Origin: an uncultured delta proteobacterium
Lineage (GTDB): Bacteria > Myxococcota_A > Polyangia > Polyangiales > Polyangiaceae
DNA: 64,000 nucleotides
NCBI GenBank assembly: GCA_903892415.1
Contig: CAITIQ010000043.1
Location: 62,001 to 126,000 of the forward strand
Reading direction: 5' to 3'
Made by a program: the position numbers and the translations under genes
Notes under the pieces: generated by a model
Seen by the model: the letters and a program-made list of their open reading frames with translations, nothing else
The model's database searches: none
What the model was told of the DNA's origin: nothing
Shown here: positions 40,104-48,877 of the stretch, piece after piece
Layout: each line of letters starts with the position of its first letter
How positions within the stretch are numbered: the stretch's first letter is position 1

Positions 40104-40883
40104 ATGAAGCTCGTTGCTTGCGTGGCGCTTGCTGGCGTCGCCAGCTGTTCTTCGGTTCCCGCCCTCAACCAAGAGCAGGCCCCTCGCGCGAGCAGCTCCA
40201 CCCCCGTGGAAGCTCCCGTTCCTACGGCGCCGCCTTCGACACCACAAGCGTCTGTCATGCCACCCTCAGCTGCGGAAGCTGCCCCAGCGATTGCGCATCC
40301 TGGCTTGCTGGATCCAAGCAAGGCAACGGCTCAGGCACCCGCGCGTTTCACGGTAGAGTTTGAAACCACCGCGGGTTCGCTGAGCTTTGCTTGCACTCGC
40401 AGCAACGGGCCCTTCGGCGCCGACCGAATCTTCAACCTGGTGCAGATCGGTTTCTTCAACGAGGTCGCTTTTTTTCGCGTGGTGAAGACGCCACGCCCGT
40501 TCGTCATCCAGTTTGGCATCAGTGGTGATCCCCGGGTCAGCCGTGCGTGGCGCAAGCAGACCCTCGCGCCGGATCCCGTCGTTACCTCCAACAAGAAGGG
40601 CACCATCACGTTTGCGATGGCTGGTTCGCCCAACACGCGAACCACGCAGTTGTTCATCAACTTGGCCGACAATACGGCCCTCGACGCGATGGGGTTTGCA
40701 CCAATCTGTGAGCTGGTCGGGGAGAGTGATGCAACGATTGCGCGCATCAACGGCGAGTACGGTGAGCTTCCCACCTCGAAGCAGGCGGACCTGCAAAGCG
40801 AAGGGAGCCGCTTCCTTGCGCGCGAGTTCCCCAACCTTGACTTCATCATTCGCGCCAAGGTTGTTCCGGCGGCGACGCTGTAG
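40104..40883 (+). CDS. Cyclophilin-type peptidyl-prolyl isomerase lipoprotein
   Basis: 259 residues. Lipobox GVASC with Cys at about 15, then a Pro/Ala/Ser-rich linker of about 65 residues. The cyclophilin domain (about 80-255) starts RFTVEFETTAGSLSFAC. Active-site features are FFRVVKTPRPFVIQFGISGDP, the Met/Ala strand GTITFAMAG, and the TTQLFINLADN motif with its Gln. The usual Phe-Arg pair is FFRVV, so activity is plausible. It probably helps fold envelope proteins on the periplasmic side. The start of the domain matches bacterial PpiA/PpiB-like proteins, but the lipid anchor is less common. Confidence 0.85.
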   Translation: MKLVACVALAGVASCSSVPALNQEQAPRASSSTPVEAPVPTAPPSTPQASVMPPSAAEAAPAIAHPGLLDPSKATAQAPARFTVEFETTAGSLSFACTRSNGPFGADRIFNLVQIGFFNEVAFFRVVKTPRPFVIQFGISGDPRVSRAWRKQTLAPDPVVTSNKKGTITFAMAGSPNTRTTQLFINLADNTALDAMGFAPICELVGESDATIARINGEYGELPTSKQADLQSEGSRFLAREFPNLDFIIRAKVVPAATL

Positions 40884-40930
40884 CGTCGCCTACTGCGGTA
40901 TCAACGCAACGTGGCCCAACGCCCAGCTAA

Positions 40931-41935
40931 CTAAAATGCGCCCGTAAGCGTGAGCCCGTTCATCGTTGGCAAGACCCGCAGCGAGGTCTCGCTCTGCGGC
41001 TCTGCGTCCTCACTCGAACCGCCGGTGAAGATGAACAGCAAGACCGTCGTTGCAGCTCCGGCCGCCGTGATGCCGATCATCACATCGGTCCCAACGGCAA
41101 GGCTCGAGGTGCGTGATTGCGCGTCGGCGATTGCCGTCTGGTCTCCCGGAAAGGTCCCCAGCGCCTCGTCGAGGTCACTCTGAGCAGACAGCGCCAACCC
41201 GCCGAGCACGCCGGTAACGATCGCACTCGCGCCGGTGACACCGAGCGCGATGAAGGCTGCGTAAGGCGGGGCGGGCTCGGATTGAGCGGGTAGGGGTTGC
41301 GGACCGATCGGTTGAGGGACGGGTTTTTGCGCGGTTGAAACGAGCTCCAACTTCACCTCGACGGCGTCAGTGCCAGCGATCTCAATCGCTCGACGGGCCT
41401 CGGTGAAGCCGCTCTTGGTTGCCACGATCCGTCGCTGCCCGACGTTGACGACGACCGCCTTCGGCAGGGGCGAAGTTCCAACGGCCACGTCGTCGATGAA
41501 GATCTCGGCGCCCTCGACGTTGGTCGTGACGGTGATGCGACCGACGGTCTGCTTCAGCTCATCGATCGAAGCCTGGACCTCCTTCTTTCTGGCCGCCGTG
41601 ACCTCATTGCCACCTTGCAGCAGATACTCCTCATAGGAGGTCAGTGCTGTTGCGTAGTCTTTGAGCTCGCGTGAGGTCTGGCCTAGATTGTAGAGTACGT
41701 TGTAGTTTGGGAATAGCTCGTAGGCGCGTTTGAACTCGACCCAAGCGGCGGTGTAGTCACGGGCCTTATAGAGCTTTACGCCCCGACGAAAGCGCTCGCT
41801 TGCCTCCTCCTGCTGCGCAGCCGTCGGCTCATCCTTCGCCTGCGCAAACGCGGGCACCGGGCTTGCCGCAAGGCCAAGGCCAAGCGCTACGAGACTCAGC
41901 CAGACACTGCGGGGTCGCAAAGAGAGGTTCTTCAC
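40931..41935 (-). CDS. TPR/PEGA-domain membrane protein paired with a Ser/Thr kinase
   Basis: 334 residues. Signal peptide ending in AFAQA. TPR pairs run from about 45 to 125 (ASERFRRGVKLYKARDYTAAWVEF cut here, then YNLGQTSRELKDYATAL). A PEGA domain follows (TTNVEGAEIFIDDVAVGTSPLP). Two membrane segments (around 226-250 and 282-303) lie near the C-terminus. The layout equals that of the PEGA protein at about 11 kb, and the two are paralogues. Its ATG overlaps the kinase stop (ATGA), so kinase and PEGA protein are made together; the PEGA protein could be a substrate or sensor partner. Role otherwise unknown. Confidence 0.78.
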   Translation of the reverse strand: MKNLSLRPRSVWLSLVALGLGLAASPVPAFAQAKDEPTAAQQEEASERFRRGVKLYKARDYTAAWVEFKRAYELFPNYNVLYNLGQTSRELKDYATALTSYEEYLLQGGNEVTAARKKEVQASIDELKQTVGRITVTTNVEGAEIFIDDVAVGTSPLPKAVVVNVGQRRIVATKSGFTEARRAIEIAGTDAVEVKLELVSTAQKPVPQPIGPQPLPAQSEPAPPYAAFIALGVTGASAIVTGVLGGLALSAQSDLDEALGTFPGDQTAIADAQSRTSSLAVGTDVMIGITAAGAATTVLLFIFTGGSSEDAEPQSETSLRVLPTMNGLTLTGAF

Positions 41936-43605
41936 TTCTTCTTCTTGTAAGGGTCCTGCTCGTCGATCCCGAGCGGCTGCTTGCCGTTGGTGTTGACGGG
42001 GAGCGGGCCTGGCAATCGATTGGGTTGTGCGGCAGTTGGGCTTGCGGAAGCGCTCGCGGCCGCCGTTTCTGGAACCAAGACGATATCGAGCGTGACGTCC
42101 TTCTCGAAGCTGACCATCAACGTCTGTGGCGCGAGCCCCGGCGCATTGACTTCCACGCGGTGCATCGAGCCGTCACGCGGGACCTGCGCGGTGAACGGAC
42201 TCTGCGACAGCGGAACCCCGTCCAACTTGGCTGTGGCGGCCGCAGGAGCAAATGTGATCTTGAGCTGCACGCGATCCGAAGCTTGCGCGCTCGCCGTCGC
42301 AGCGTTCGCCGACGTGGTTGTGGCGGCGCTGCTGGCGTTCTCGGTGACCTTGCTCTCGTCCTTCATGCCGAGCACCACCACCAAGAGCCCACCCACTGAA
42401 AGCAGCGCCAACACGCTCAGCGCACCCAGCAGCAAGGCGGCCTTCGACCGGGGTCCGTTTGGGGGCGAGCTCAAATTGGCGCCCCCTAGCGTGCCGAACG
42501 TCTGCGAGACGGACGAACTCTCGACGGCCCCGGCGAAGCCCCCTTGGGGAAGCGAATTGCGCGGTCCCTCGACGCGCGTTACCGGTTGGACGTCGGGCTC
42601 CTGATTGAGCGTTAGCATGGGCAGGGCCTGCGCCGTCTCGCGCAGCAGCTGCTTCATTTGCTCGTCGATCACGCGCCGAATTCGGTCGCGCTCCTCGGAG
42701 AACAGCTGGCTCATCAGCTCAGCGACCTCCCGACTGCCGACCCGCCGACTGAACCGATCGAGGAAGGCCTCGAGTGCGTCGCGGAACTCGCGTGCGGATG
42801 AGTACCGTTCGTGCGCTCGATGAGCCATGGCTCGATCGCAGATGTCCGCCAACTCCGAGTCTGCGTCGGGCACCACTTCGCGAATGCGCGGCTCGGTGCC
42901 TGCCAGCCGCTTGGCAAACACAGCGGTCTGGCCATCCCCTTGCGCAAACCTCCGCCCGGAGATCGCCTCCCAAAGCATTACGCCGACGCTGAAGATGTCT
43001 GCGCGGGCGTCCACCGCGTCTCCGCCTGCCTGTTCCGGCGCCACGTAGGCGAGCTTCCCTTTGAAGACACCGCTCTGGGTCGTACTCACGGCGCCATTCG
43101 CTTTGGCGATGCCAAAGTCGACGAGCTTTACCTGGCCGTCATACGTGACAAACACGTTCTGCGGGCTGATGTCACGATGCACGACATTGAGCGGCGTCCC
43201 GTCGAAGTCTGTGAGGGTATGGGCGTAGTGGAGCCCCGCCAACATATCGGCCAGGATCCGAACATGAACGTCGAGCGGCATGAAGGAGCGCGACGCCTTG
43301 CGCAACACTGCATGCAGCGGTTGCCCATCGAGGTAATCCATCGCCAGGAAGTGGCGGCCGTTCTCAACGCCTACCTCATAGGTCTGCACGACATTGGCAT
43401 GATTGAGGCGAGCGGCGAGCCGGGCCTCATTCAAGAACATCGCCAAGAAGTCGCCGTCGTTATCGAGCTCTTCCTTCAGCAGCTTGAGGACGAGCAGCTT
43501 GTTGAAGCCGACGGGGCCAGCCGCGATGGATAGGAACACCGTAGCCATGCCCCCTTGGCCGAGCTTGGCGATAATGCGGTATTTCCCGATGCGGTCGGCT
43601 TGCAT
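41932..43605 (-). CDS. Membrane Ser/Thr protein kinase with C-terminal PEGA-like domain
   Basis: 557 residues. The kinase domain (about 8-285) has LGQGGMATVFL, Lys 41 (LVLKLL), Glu in FLNEARLAARL, HRDISPQN with Asp 145, DFG at 163-165, and APEQAGG. HRDISPQN is a usual form in myxobacterial kinases. A helical stretch (about 290-330) and a Pro/Ser-rich linker precede one membrane segment (about 388-413). The outer part (about 435-510) has a PEGA-like sheet (APAAATAKLDGVPLSQSPF, HRVEVNAPGLAPQTL). The domain outside could sense the envelope. It begins two bases after the lipoprotein stop and overlaps the downstream PEGA gene, giving a three-gene operon. Confidence 0.92.
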   Translation of the reverse strand: MQADRIGKYRIIAKLGQGGMATVFLSIAAGPVGFNKLLVLKLLKEELDNDGDFLAMFLNEARLAARLNHANVVQTYEVGVENGRHFLAMDYLDGQPLHAVLRKASRSFMPLDVHVRILADMLAGLHYAHTLTDFDGTPLNVVHRDISPQNVFVTYDGQVKLVDFGIAKANGAVSTTQSGVFKGKLAYVAPEQAGGDAVDARADIFSVGVMLWEAISGRRFAQGDGQTAVFAKRLAGTEPRIREVVPDADSELADICDRAMAHRAHERYSSAREFRDALEAFLDRFSRRVGSREVAELMSQLFSEERDRIRRVIDEQMKQLLRETAQALPMLTLNQEPDVQPVTRVEGPRNSLPQGGFAGAVESSSVSQTFGTLGGANLSSPPNGPRSKAALLLGALSVLALLSVGGLLVVVLGMKDESKVTENASSAATTTSANAATASAQASDRVQLKITFAPAAATAKLDGVPLSQSPFTAQVPRDGSMHRVEVNAPGLAPQTLMVSFEKDVTLDIVLVPETAAASASASPTAAQPNRLPGPLPVNTNGKQPLGIDEQDPYKKKK

Positions 43606-43607
43606 GA

Positions 43608-44474
43608 CTAAAGAGGCGTGGGCCCTACGAGAACGTACGAGATTGTGTTCGCGAGAATCTGAAAACTTGATTCACCAATGTAGGCGTCGTCCGCTGCGCG
43701 AAAGGCCTTTACGACCGGACCTCCCGGCAGGAGGTTGAAGTAGCCACCAAAGCCGTCCTTGTCGGTGGCGATCGCGTTGGGCGGGAGTACGGGGGCCTGG
43801 TTGATGAGGTAAAACGGGACAGCCACGTCGTCTGCGCTGGGCACGTCGAAGCTAACCCCGGAAACCGCTTCGCGGTTGCAGTCGATGGCCAGCGCTATCA
43901 TCGAGCCACGCGTCGGATCGGCCTCGCTCATGGCCAGCGATGCGAGCCCTGTGTACTCCATCGGCTTGAGTAGCTGAATCTGCTCGACGGTCGGAGGCTC
44001 GATCAGCGGGCGCCCGACGTACACCCGCGAATCAACGATTCCTGGATCGGTGATTCGGACAAACCCGTCGAAGCCCTCAGGTACCTCGACCTGCACGACC
44101 CCGTCGGCTCCTGGGTTGATTCCCTTGGGGTACTTCGGGTCGTCGCCGGTGCAATTCACGTCGAGCTTGTCGCAGACGTCGATCACTGCATCGGAGCTAA
44201 TCGGTGCGCCGCCGATGGCGTAGACCAATCCGATTGGGAAGGAGACGGTCTTTGTAGGATCTGGCTCGGGCTCTGTAACGCTGCCGAGGCAGGCCCAAAC
44301 CGGATCGATCTCCTCGGCTTCTACGCACACCGACTCCGAGCACACCGCATTCTCGAAGCCCCTGGCAGTACAATCCGCATCTGCGGCGCACTGCTCCTCG
44401 GAGGGCGAGACGATCGCGTTACAGCCCGCGCACAGCGGGAAGACGAGCAGGAGCGGACGAACGCGATGCCACAC
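43608..44474 (-). CDS. Lipoprotein of unknown function, first gene of the kinase operon
   Basis: 288 residues. Lipobox LCAGC after MWHRVRPLLLVFP. Cysteines cluster in the first 60 residues (CAADADC, CSESVC), suggesting a small disulfide-knit module. The rest is beta-rich without a recognised domain; GFDGFVRITDPGIVDSRVYVG looks like a carboxypeptidase-regulatory-like or Ig-like strand set. Only two bases separate it from the Ser/Thr kinase. Position suggests an envelope partner or ligand-binding subunit for the kinase's outer domain, which is inference only. Confidence 0.7.
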   Translation of the reverse strand: MWHRVRPLLLVFPLCAGCNAIVSPSEEQCAADADCTARGFENAVCSESVCVEAEEIDPVWACLGSVTEPEPDPTKTVSFPIGLVYAIGGAPISSDAVIDVCDKLDVNCTGDDPKYPKGINPGADGVVQVEVPEGFDGFVRITDPGIVDSRVYVGRPLIEPPTVEQIQLLKPMEYTGLASLAMSEADPTRGSMIALAIDCNREAVSGVSFDVPSADDVAVPFYLINQAPVLPPNAIATDKDGFGGYFNLLPGGPVVKAFRAADDAYIGESSFQILANTISYVLVGPTPL

Positions 44475-44592
44475 ATGACGAGCGTAGCTTTTTGGCGGCT
44501 CGATTCAAAGAGAAGGGCAATGGTTCGGGTGAGAGAAGCCAAAGCGTGCGAGCCCAGCCCGTTGGGAGCGGGCCCGCAACGCCTGCGCAGGC

Positions 44593-46863
44593 CTAGATCG
44601 ACTGCTTCTTCCGCTGCCGTTCTTTCGCTCGACGTAGCTTGCGATCCTCTTCGCTTCCCACGCGCGCAAGCACATGCACCGCGCTCGGGCGGGCGATCTG
44701 GTCGCCTTTGCGCGAGCGCTCCTTCGCGCGGTCGATGAACTTCTGCTGCGAGCGAGGTGCGCCCGGCCCCGCCGGCACCCGCTCATAGGTCCCGTCTTGG
44801 GTCAGCTGCCAGGTCTTCGCCACGTCGCTGAAGGACGTCTCGCGGATCTGCTCGACCTCGCGTTTCATCCGCTCGTCGAGGATGGGTGTAAGCACCTCGA
44901 CGCGACGATGGAAGTTGCGCGGCATCCAATCGGCGCTGGAGAAGAAGTATTCAGGCGCACCGTTGTTCTCGAAGCGGAAGAGCCGAATGTGCTCGAGGAA
45001 GCGGTCGATCGTTGCTTGAACGGTAATGCGCGAGGACAGGCCAGCGATCCCCGGCCGCAGGCAACAAATGCCGCGAATCCGGAGCTGAATCTCCACGCCC
45101 GCCTCGCTCGCGGCGTACAGCGCATCAATTACGTCAACGTCGACGAGCGCATTCATCTGCGCGTAGATCGCGGCCCGCTTTCCGGATCGCGCATTCAGCG
45201 TTTCCCGGCCAATCAGACCTAAAATGGCCTCATGTAGACCGAGAGGCGCAACTACCAGCCGGTTCCATTTCTCGGGGGCTGAATAGCCAGTTAGCAGATT
45301 GAACAGACTGGTGACGTCCGCCCCAATATCGGGGTTTGCGGTGAATAGACCTATATCTGTGTAAAGCCTGGCTGTACCGCGGTTGTAGTTGCCGGTGGAA
45401 AGATGCACATAGCGACGAATGCGGTTGTTTTCGCGGCGTACGATCAAAAGCGCTTTGGCGTGCGTCTTCAGCCCCAAGAGGCCGTAAATCACCTGCACGC
45501 CGCTCTGCTCCAGCGTGTGCGCCCAGCGAATGTTGCTGGCCTCGTCGAAGCGCGCCTTCAGCTCGACGATGGCCGCGACTTGTTTGCCGTTCTCCGCGGC
45601 GCGGGCCAGCGCTCGCACAATCGGTGAATCACCGCCGGTGCGGTAGAGCGTTTGTTTGATCGCCAGCACGTCCGGGTCGTCGGCCGCCTGATTGATCAGC
45701 TCAACCACCGGCTCGAAGGATTCGAAGGGGTGATGCAGCAGGACGTCACGCTCACGAATGACGGCAAAAAGGTCTTCCTTGTCCTTTAGCGGCGACGGAG
45801 TGTGGCCGTGAAAACGCTCGTCGCGATGCTCCCGCCGCTGGTCTCCCTCGATCACGGCGACCAGATCGCCGAAATTGAGCGGTCCGGAAACACGGTAGAC
45901 ATCGTGTTGTGGGTCGATGTGGAGAGCCTTGCACAGGCGCGAGACGCTGGCGTCGACGCCCTCGCCCATGCCAATTTCGAGCCTCACGGCGTTGCCCCGA
46001 TCGCGCCGTCTCAACTCCGCCTGGATGGTTTGAAGAAGGTCTTCACCCTCTTCCTCGTCGATCTCGAGATCCCAATTGCGCATCACGCGGAACGGGTAGG
46101 TCCCGCGCAGGCGCTTCTCTTGGAAGAACTCGTTCACGTGCCGCGCAATCACGTCCTCGAGCAGAACGAAGGCTCGCTCCGCGCCGGGCACGTGCACCGG
46201 GATCAGACGGTTGAGCATCGCCGGCACTTGGATCACGCCAAAGCCCGCGAGCGTCTCTGCGTCGCGGGTGAGCATGATGCCCAGGTTGATCGTCTTGTTG
46301 CGGAGATGCGGGAAGGGATGGCCAGGGTCGATTGCCAGCGGCGTGAGCACTGGGAAAACCTCAGTGCGAAAACGCTCATCGAGCGAAGCGAGCTCGGTAG
46401 GCTCGAGCTCCTCCGGCCTGACGATCACGATGCCGACGCGTCGCAGTGCCGGCGACAGATCGGTGTTCCAGAGCCTATATGCTCGGTCCACCAGAGCATG
46501 GGCGCGCACGCTGATCGCCGCGAGTTGCTCTTCGGGGGTCAGCCCGTCCGGGGGCAAATCAGCGACCTTCTCGCCCCGTTGAGCCTTGAGGCCCGCCACG
46601 CGGACCATGAAGAACTCGTCTAGATTCGAGGAGAAAATGCCTAGAAACTTCAGCCGCTCAAACAGCGGAACATCCGGGTTCTCGGCTTCGGAGAGCACGC
46701 GCGAATTGAACTCCAGCCATGAGAGCTCGCGGTTGAGGTAGTGCGAGGGATCTCCCGAATCCAGCTGGAAAACAGCTGAAGGTACCGGTGTCGAACCAGG
46801 CGGCTCGCTAGCAAAATCCAAGTGGGCACGCAGGCTATCGGCCTCACGATGATCAGGGCGCAC
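44593..46863 (-). CDS. ppk1: Polyphosphate kinase 1
   Basis: 756 residues, longer than E. coli Ppk (688) mainly by about 35 N-terminal residues. It builds polyphosphate from ATP. The N-terminal domain has NRELSWLEFNSRVL and FLGIFSSNLDEFFMVR. The phosphorylated His is in GLKTHAKALLIVRR (about 468, matching E. coli His435). RRYVHLSTGNYNRGTARLYTDIGL follows, and the second essential His region is DRFLEHIRLF. The last 60 residues are basic and not part of the catalytic core. It is separated by about 118 bases from the kinase operon upstream on this strand's other side and is divergent from panC. Confidence 0.96.
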   Translation of the reverse strand: MRPDHREADSLRAHLDFASEPPGSTPVPSAVFQLDSGDPSHYLNRELSWLEFNSRVLSEAENPDVPLFERLKFLGIFSSNLDEFFMVRVAGLKAQRGEKVADLPPDGLTPEEQLAAISVRAHALVDRAYRLWNTDLSPALRRVGIVIVRPEELEPTELASLDERFRTEVFPVLTPLAIDPGHPFPHLRNKTINLGIMLTRDAETLAGFGVIQVPAMLNRLIPVHVPGAERAFVLLEDVIARHVNEFFQEKRLRGTYPFRVMRNWDLEIDEEEGEDLLQTIQAELRRRDRGNAVRLEIGMGEGVDASVSRLCKALHIDPQHDVYRVSGPLNFGDLVAVIEGDQRREHRDERFHGHTPSPLKDKEDLFAVIRERDVLLHHPFESFEPVVELINQAADDPDVLAIKQTLYRTGGDSPIVRALARAAENGKQVAAIVELKARFDEASNIRWAHTLEQSGVQVIYGLLGLKTHAKALLIVRRENNRIRRYVHLSTGNYNRGTARLYTDIGLFTANPDIGADVTSLFNLLTGYSAPEKWNRLVVAPLGLHEAILGLIGRETLNARSGKRAAIYAQMNALVDVDVIDALYAASEAGVEIQLRIRGICCLRPGIAGLSSRITVQATIDRFLEHIRLFRFENNGAPEYFFSSADWMPRNFHRRVEVLTPILDERMKREVEQIRETSFSDVAKTWQLTQDGTYERVPAGPGAPRSQQKFIDRAKERSRKGDQIARPSAVHVLARVGSEEDRKLRRAKERQRKKQSI

Positions 46864-46966
46864 GCCGCGAGCCTAGCATCCACTCTCCACGCTGCGCGAT
46901 TTCGTTGTGCATTCATGGTTGCCGCCGTCCCGATGCATTCCCAACGCAGTTGGTTTAAGAGGGCCC

Positions 46967-47839
46967 ATGCGAAAGGTCTTCGCCCCGCTCGAGTTTCAGT
47001 CGCTGTGCGAAGAGTTCCGCGCCTCGGGCAAACGGGTTGGTCTAGTTCCAACCATGGGGGCTTTGCATCGGGGCCACGCTGCTTTGATCGAGGAGGCAGC
47101 CCGCCGCGCAGACGAGGTCGTGGTGACCGTCTTCGTTAATCCGACCCAATTCGGCCCAGCGGAGGACTTCGCCAAGTACCCGCGAACGTTGGACGCTGAT
47201 ATCGAACTTGCGCAGGCGGCCGGTGCGAGCGTGGTTTTTGCTCCCTCGGCTGAGGCCATGTACCCGCAAGGAGATGAAACCCGGGTCAAGCTCTCGTTGC
47301 TACCGCGCTTTCTTTGCGGAGAGGTGCGGCCCACTCATTTTGAGGGTGTATCGACGGTCGTCGCAAAGTTGTTTTCGCTCGCAGGTCGTTCGGTGGCTTG
47401 CTTTGGTCGCAAGGACTACCAGCAATTGAAGCTGATTGAGCGAATGACCACCGACCTGTTCTTCCCCGTGACGGTGATTGGAGTCCCGACGGTGCGAGAG
47501 GAAGATGGCTTGGCCATGAGCTCCCGCAATCGCTATCTCGCGCCTGAGCATCGCGCGAAGGCGCGCGCCATTCCCCTGGCCCTCGATCGAGCTGTTGCAG
47601 CGTATGCGCAAGGTGAACGTAGCGTGGCGCGGCTAGAGGCCGTTGCGCGGGAGGTCGTCGCCAGCGAGGTGGACTCGGTCGATTACGTCACCGTTGCCGA
47701 CTCCCAATCGATCGAGCTGCTGCAAGGTGAAGTAGGGGAGCGCGCGCTCTTGGCGCTGGCTGTGCGCCTTGGCGGCGCGCGCCTGATCGACAATGTCGTG
47801 CTCGGAGAAGAGGGCTCTCCCTTGCGAGGTGCGTCGTGA
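46967..47839 (+). CDS. panC: Pantothenate synthetase
   Basis: 290 residues. It joins pantoate and beta-alanine with ATP to make pantothenate, which CoaX then phosphorylates. Motifs: PTMGALHRGHAALIEEA (the HxGH nucleotide site), VTVFVNPTQFGPAEDF, FGRKDYQQ and the KMSKS-like REEDGLAMSSRN. The ATG was chosen over an upstream in-frame one because AAGAGGG is well placed before it and MRKVFAPLEF is a plausible N-terminus. No panB or panD is nearby. The stop overlaps tmk by four bases. Confidence 0.96.
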   Translation: MRKVFAPLEFQSLCEEFRASGKRVGLVPTMGALHRGHAALIEEAARRADEVVVTVFVNPTQFGPAEDFAKYPRTLDADIELAQAAGASVVFAPSAEAMYPQGDETRVKLSLLPRFLCGEVRPTHFEGVSTVVAKLFSLAGRSVACFGRKDYQQLKLIERMTTDLFFPVTVIGVPTVREEDGLAMSSRNRYLAPEHRAKARAIPLALDRAVAAYAQGERSVARLEAVAREVVASEVDSVDYVTVADSQSIELLQGEVGERALLALAVRLGGARLIDNVVLGEEGSPLRGAS

Positions 47840-48489
47840 AGAGTGGAACCTTCATCGTGATCGAGGGGATAGATGGCGCCGGGACGACCACCCAGATGGA
47901 ACTCTACGCTGCCTATCTTCGGTCGCGTGGGATCGCGGTTCACATAACGCGAGAACCCTCTACCGGGCTTATCGGCACCTTCATTCGTTCGATCTTGAGC
48001 GGGAAGGCCGAGTTGGCCTCGTCTCCTTCGTTCGACGTGATGGCTCAGCTTTTCGCTGCCGACAGGCTGGATCACGTGCGAGGCGAGATTGAGCCAGCGC
48101 TCAACCGCGGGGAGGTGGTGATCAGTGACCGGTACGATCTTTCGAGTTTGGCGTACCAATCGGTCGCTTCGGATTCCGGGTTGCAGGCGCACGAGGTGGT
48201 GGCTTGGATCCGAGGGTTGAATCGCTTTGCGCGTCGGCCTGACGTGACGCTGGTCGTGGATGTTTCAGCTGAAGTTGCCGCAGAGCGTAGGCGACAACGT
48301 GGTGGGGTCGAGGACCTCTACGAGACGCTCGCGCTGCAAGCGCGGCTAGCCAAAGCCTACACCCACGCTGACGCGTTGGTTCCCGGAGACAAAGTTGTCC
48401 ACGTCCACGGGGATGGGGACATTGAAAGCGTCGAGGCAGCCATACGCTTGGCTTTGGCGCCCTTCGTTGGTCTCTCGAGCGAGCCCTGA
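47836..48489 (+). CDS. tmk: Thymidylate kinase with altered P-loop
   Basis: 217 residues. It should phosphorylate dTMP to dTDP. Family motifs are IEGIDGAGTTTQ, ITREPSTGLIG and the DRY motif in VVISDRYDLSSLAYQ, plus an Arg-rich lid, ERRRQRGG. The P-loop usually reads EGxDGAGK(S/T)TQ; here the invariant Lys is Thr (residue 17, codon acg). The rest of the loop is intact, so a frameshift is ruled out. Either another Lys/Arg substitutes, as lid residues do in some NMP kinases, or activity is altered. GTG start overlaps the panC stop (GTGA). The J-domain gene follows directly. Confidence 0.9.
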   Translation: MKSGTFIVIEGIDGAGTTTQMELYAAYLRSRGIAVHITREPSTGLIGTFIRSILSGKAELASSPSFDVMAQLFAADRLDHVRGEIEPALNRGEVVISDRYDLSSLAYQSVASDSGLQAHEVVAWIRGLNRFARRPDVTLVVDVSAEVAAERRRQRGGVEDLYETLALQARLAKAYTHADALVPGDKVVHVHGDGDIESVEAAIRLALAPFVGLSSEP

Positions 48490-48852
48490 GTGTTATTCCG
48501 TTACCTGCTGATCGCCGCGGTGCTGTGGGTTGCCTGGCGCGCGCTCTCGAAGAGTAAGCTGTTCGCTCCTACGAAGCGCCCCCGAGCCGCCGCTAAGCGG
48601 CAGGAGCCCGAGCGCCTCGGCGGTAAGCTCCCGCATGAGATTCTGGGGATCGAGAGCGGTGCCTCGCTAGACACTGCGCGAGAGGCCTATCTCGACCTGG
48701 TCAAACAGGTGCACCCGGATACTGCCGCGAGCCTTTCACCTGAACTCAGGCGCCTGGCTGAGGCCCGAACCAAGGAACTCAACCGGGCCTTTGCGCTGTT
48801 CAAGGAGCGCAATGCTGAGCTCGGTAACGGTGACCCGAGCGATCGTCGCTAG
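48490..48852 (+). CDS. Membrane-anchored J-domain (DnaJ-like) protein
   Basis: 120 residues. An N-terminal membrane segment (LFRYLLIAAVLWVAWRAL) and a basic linker precede a short J domain: LPHEILGIESGASLDTAREAYLDLVKQ is split here by the reader, then HPD at 75-77 and a closing helix ARTKELNRAFALFKE. The HPD motif is what stimulates Hsp70 ATPase, so it may recruit DnaK to the membrane. TerB/DjlA-like extras are absent. GTG start lies directly after the tmk stop with no gap. Confidence 0.83.
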   Translation: MLFRYLLIAAVLWVAWRALSKSKLFAPTKRPRAAAKRQEPERLGGKLPHEILGIESGASLDTAREAYLDLVKQVHPDTAASLSPELRRLAEARTKELNRAFALFKERNAELGNGDPSDRR

Positions 48853-48877
48853 GTCACCCTCGAGCCGAAGGCACGCG

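Noticed and set aside
44557..44573. Hairpin GCCCG/CGGGC after ppk1
   Set aside because: Five-base stem without a T-tract on either strand; too weak to call a terminator.
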